Below, in pieces: positions 43,125 through 43,274 of a DNA stretch of 43,274 nt. The notes beneath the pieces are model-generated. The model was not told the DNA's origin, did no database searches, and saw nothing but the letters and a program-made list of their open reading frames with translations. Made by a program: the position numbers and the translations under genes. The stretch's first letter is position 1. Each line of letters starts with the position of its first letter. This DNA is from Chitinophagales bacterium (GTDB lineage Bacteria > Bacteroidota > Bacteroidia > Chitinophagales > JADJOU01), in assembly GCA_030832185.1 (NCBI GenBank), contig JAURJQ010000004.1, positions 1 to 43,274 of the forward strand, given 5' to 3'.

Positions 43125-43274
43125 CTAATTAACGTAATACTTCCTTTTTTAGTTCGTTTCTCTCCATTGAGGTATTCTACTTCGGCAGAGAAACTATAGA
43201 CTCCACTTGGCTGTGGCTCATTCTTATAGATTCCATCCCAGCCTATAGTCACATGGTCTGACTCGAATACCTTC
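43121..43274 (-). CDS. Gliding motility-type C-terminal domain protein, 3' end only
   Basis: The minus strand from the window edge to the TGA at 43121 reads VFESDHVTIGWDGIYKNEPQ, PSGVYSFSAEVEYLNGEKRT and KKGSITLIR, the end of a CHU_C/T9SS type B sorting domain (GWDG..., PSGVYxF, GxITLIR). The gene continues beyond the window and is probably a large surface adhesin. Its stop overlaps the porP ATG by four bases. Confidence 0.85.
   Translation of the reverse strand, partial: KVFESDHVTIGWDGIYKNEPQPSGVYSFSAEVEYLNGEKRTKKGSITLIR

Overview
The window is a piece of a Bacteroidota chromosome, most likely from a gliding or type IX secretion (T9SS) lineage. The evidence is a PorP/SprF-family protein directly behind a gliding-type C-terminal domain, a secreted protein with a T9SS type A sorting domain, many promoters with the Bacteroidota -7 box TAnnTTTG, AT-rich DNA, and a gene set typical of the phylum (bifunctional RibBA, SufBC, quinone-dependent PyrD, a four-helix-bundle S23 protein, lone GroES-family protein). 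The order or family cannot be fixed from sequence alone. The genes are mostly housekeeping, packed in short operons that switch strand often; no prophage, transposase or CRISPR array was seen.

Left part (1-9.7 kb): the window opens in the strangest segment, two 193-bp tandem copies plus a third diverged copy of a tRNA-Ala(GGC)-like element whose D and T arms are occupied by short palindromes. Then follow a SpoIIE/RsbU-type phosphatase, a hemolysin III homologue, a frameshifted S23-type four-helix-bundle gene and a DoxX/MauE-like membrane protein, all on the minus strand. On the plus strand there are two amino-acid transporters, a DinB-fold protein, a terminator and a secreted protein built from nine repeats of about 35 residues.

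Middle (9.3-26 kb): a DUF4442-type thioesterase and an ABC-F ATPase; a small lipoprotein; the rpmH-rnpA-yidD block; a polyamine pair (arginine decarboxylase-like enzyme plus spermidine-type N-acetyltransferase); sufB and sufC without sufD or sufS; then a short-chain dehydrogenase, a KdsC-type phosphatase, a short NeuB-type synthase and a polytopic GT-C-like membrane protein, which together look like a nonulosonic acid (KDN or sialic-acid-like) surface-sugar module. A sterol-desaturase-family hydroxylase, a secreted coiled-coil protein, a PiT phosphate transporter, a palindromic REP-like pair and rpiB close this part.

Right part (26-43.3 kb): a T9SS-secreted protein of about 821 codons broken by one in-frame TGA, with a lipoprotein gene before it; a MurG-like glycosyltransferase, heme A synthase, a putative anti-sigma protein and an ECF sigma factor; divergently pyrD; ribBA and a family 2 glycosyltransferase; an AT-rich insert-like segment with an exported HNH nuclease and a small unknown gene; gcvT, tatA and a GroES-family gene; and at the edge a tightly overlapping minus-strand operon running from a gliding-type surface protein through PorP/SprF, an exported 'AsnB-like' protein, a YkgJ cysteine-cluster protein and a sugar nucleotidyltransferase.

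All function calls are from reading motifs and gene order. No database search, structure prediction or codon statistics were run.
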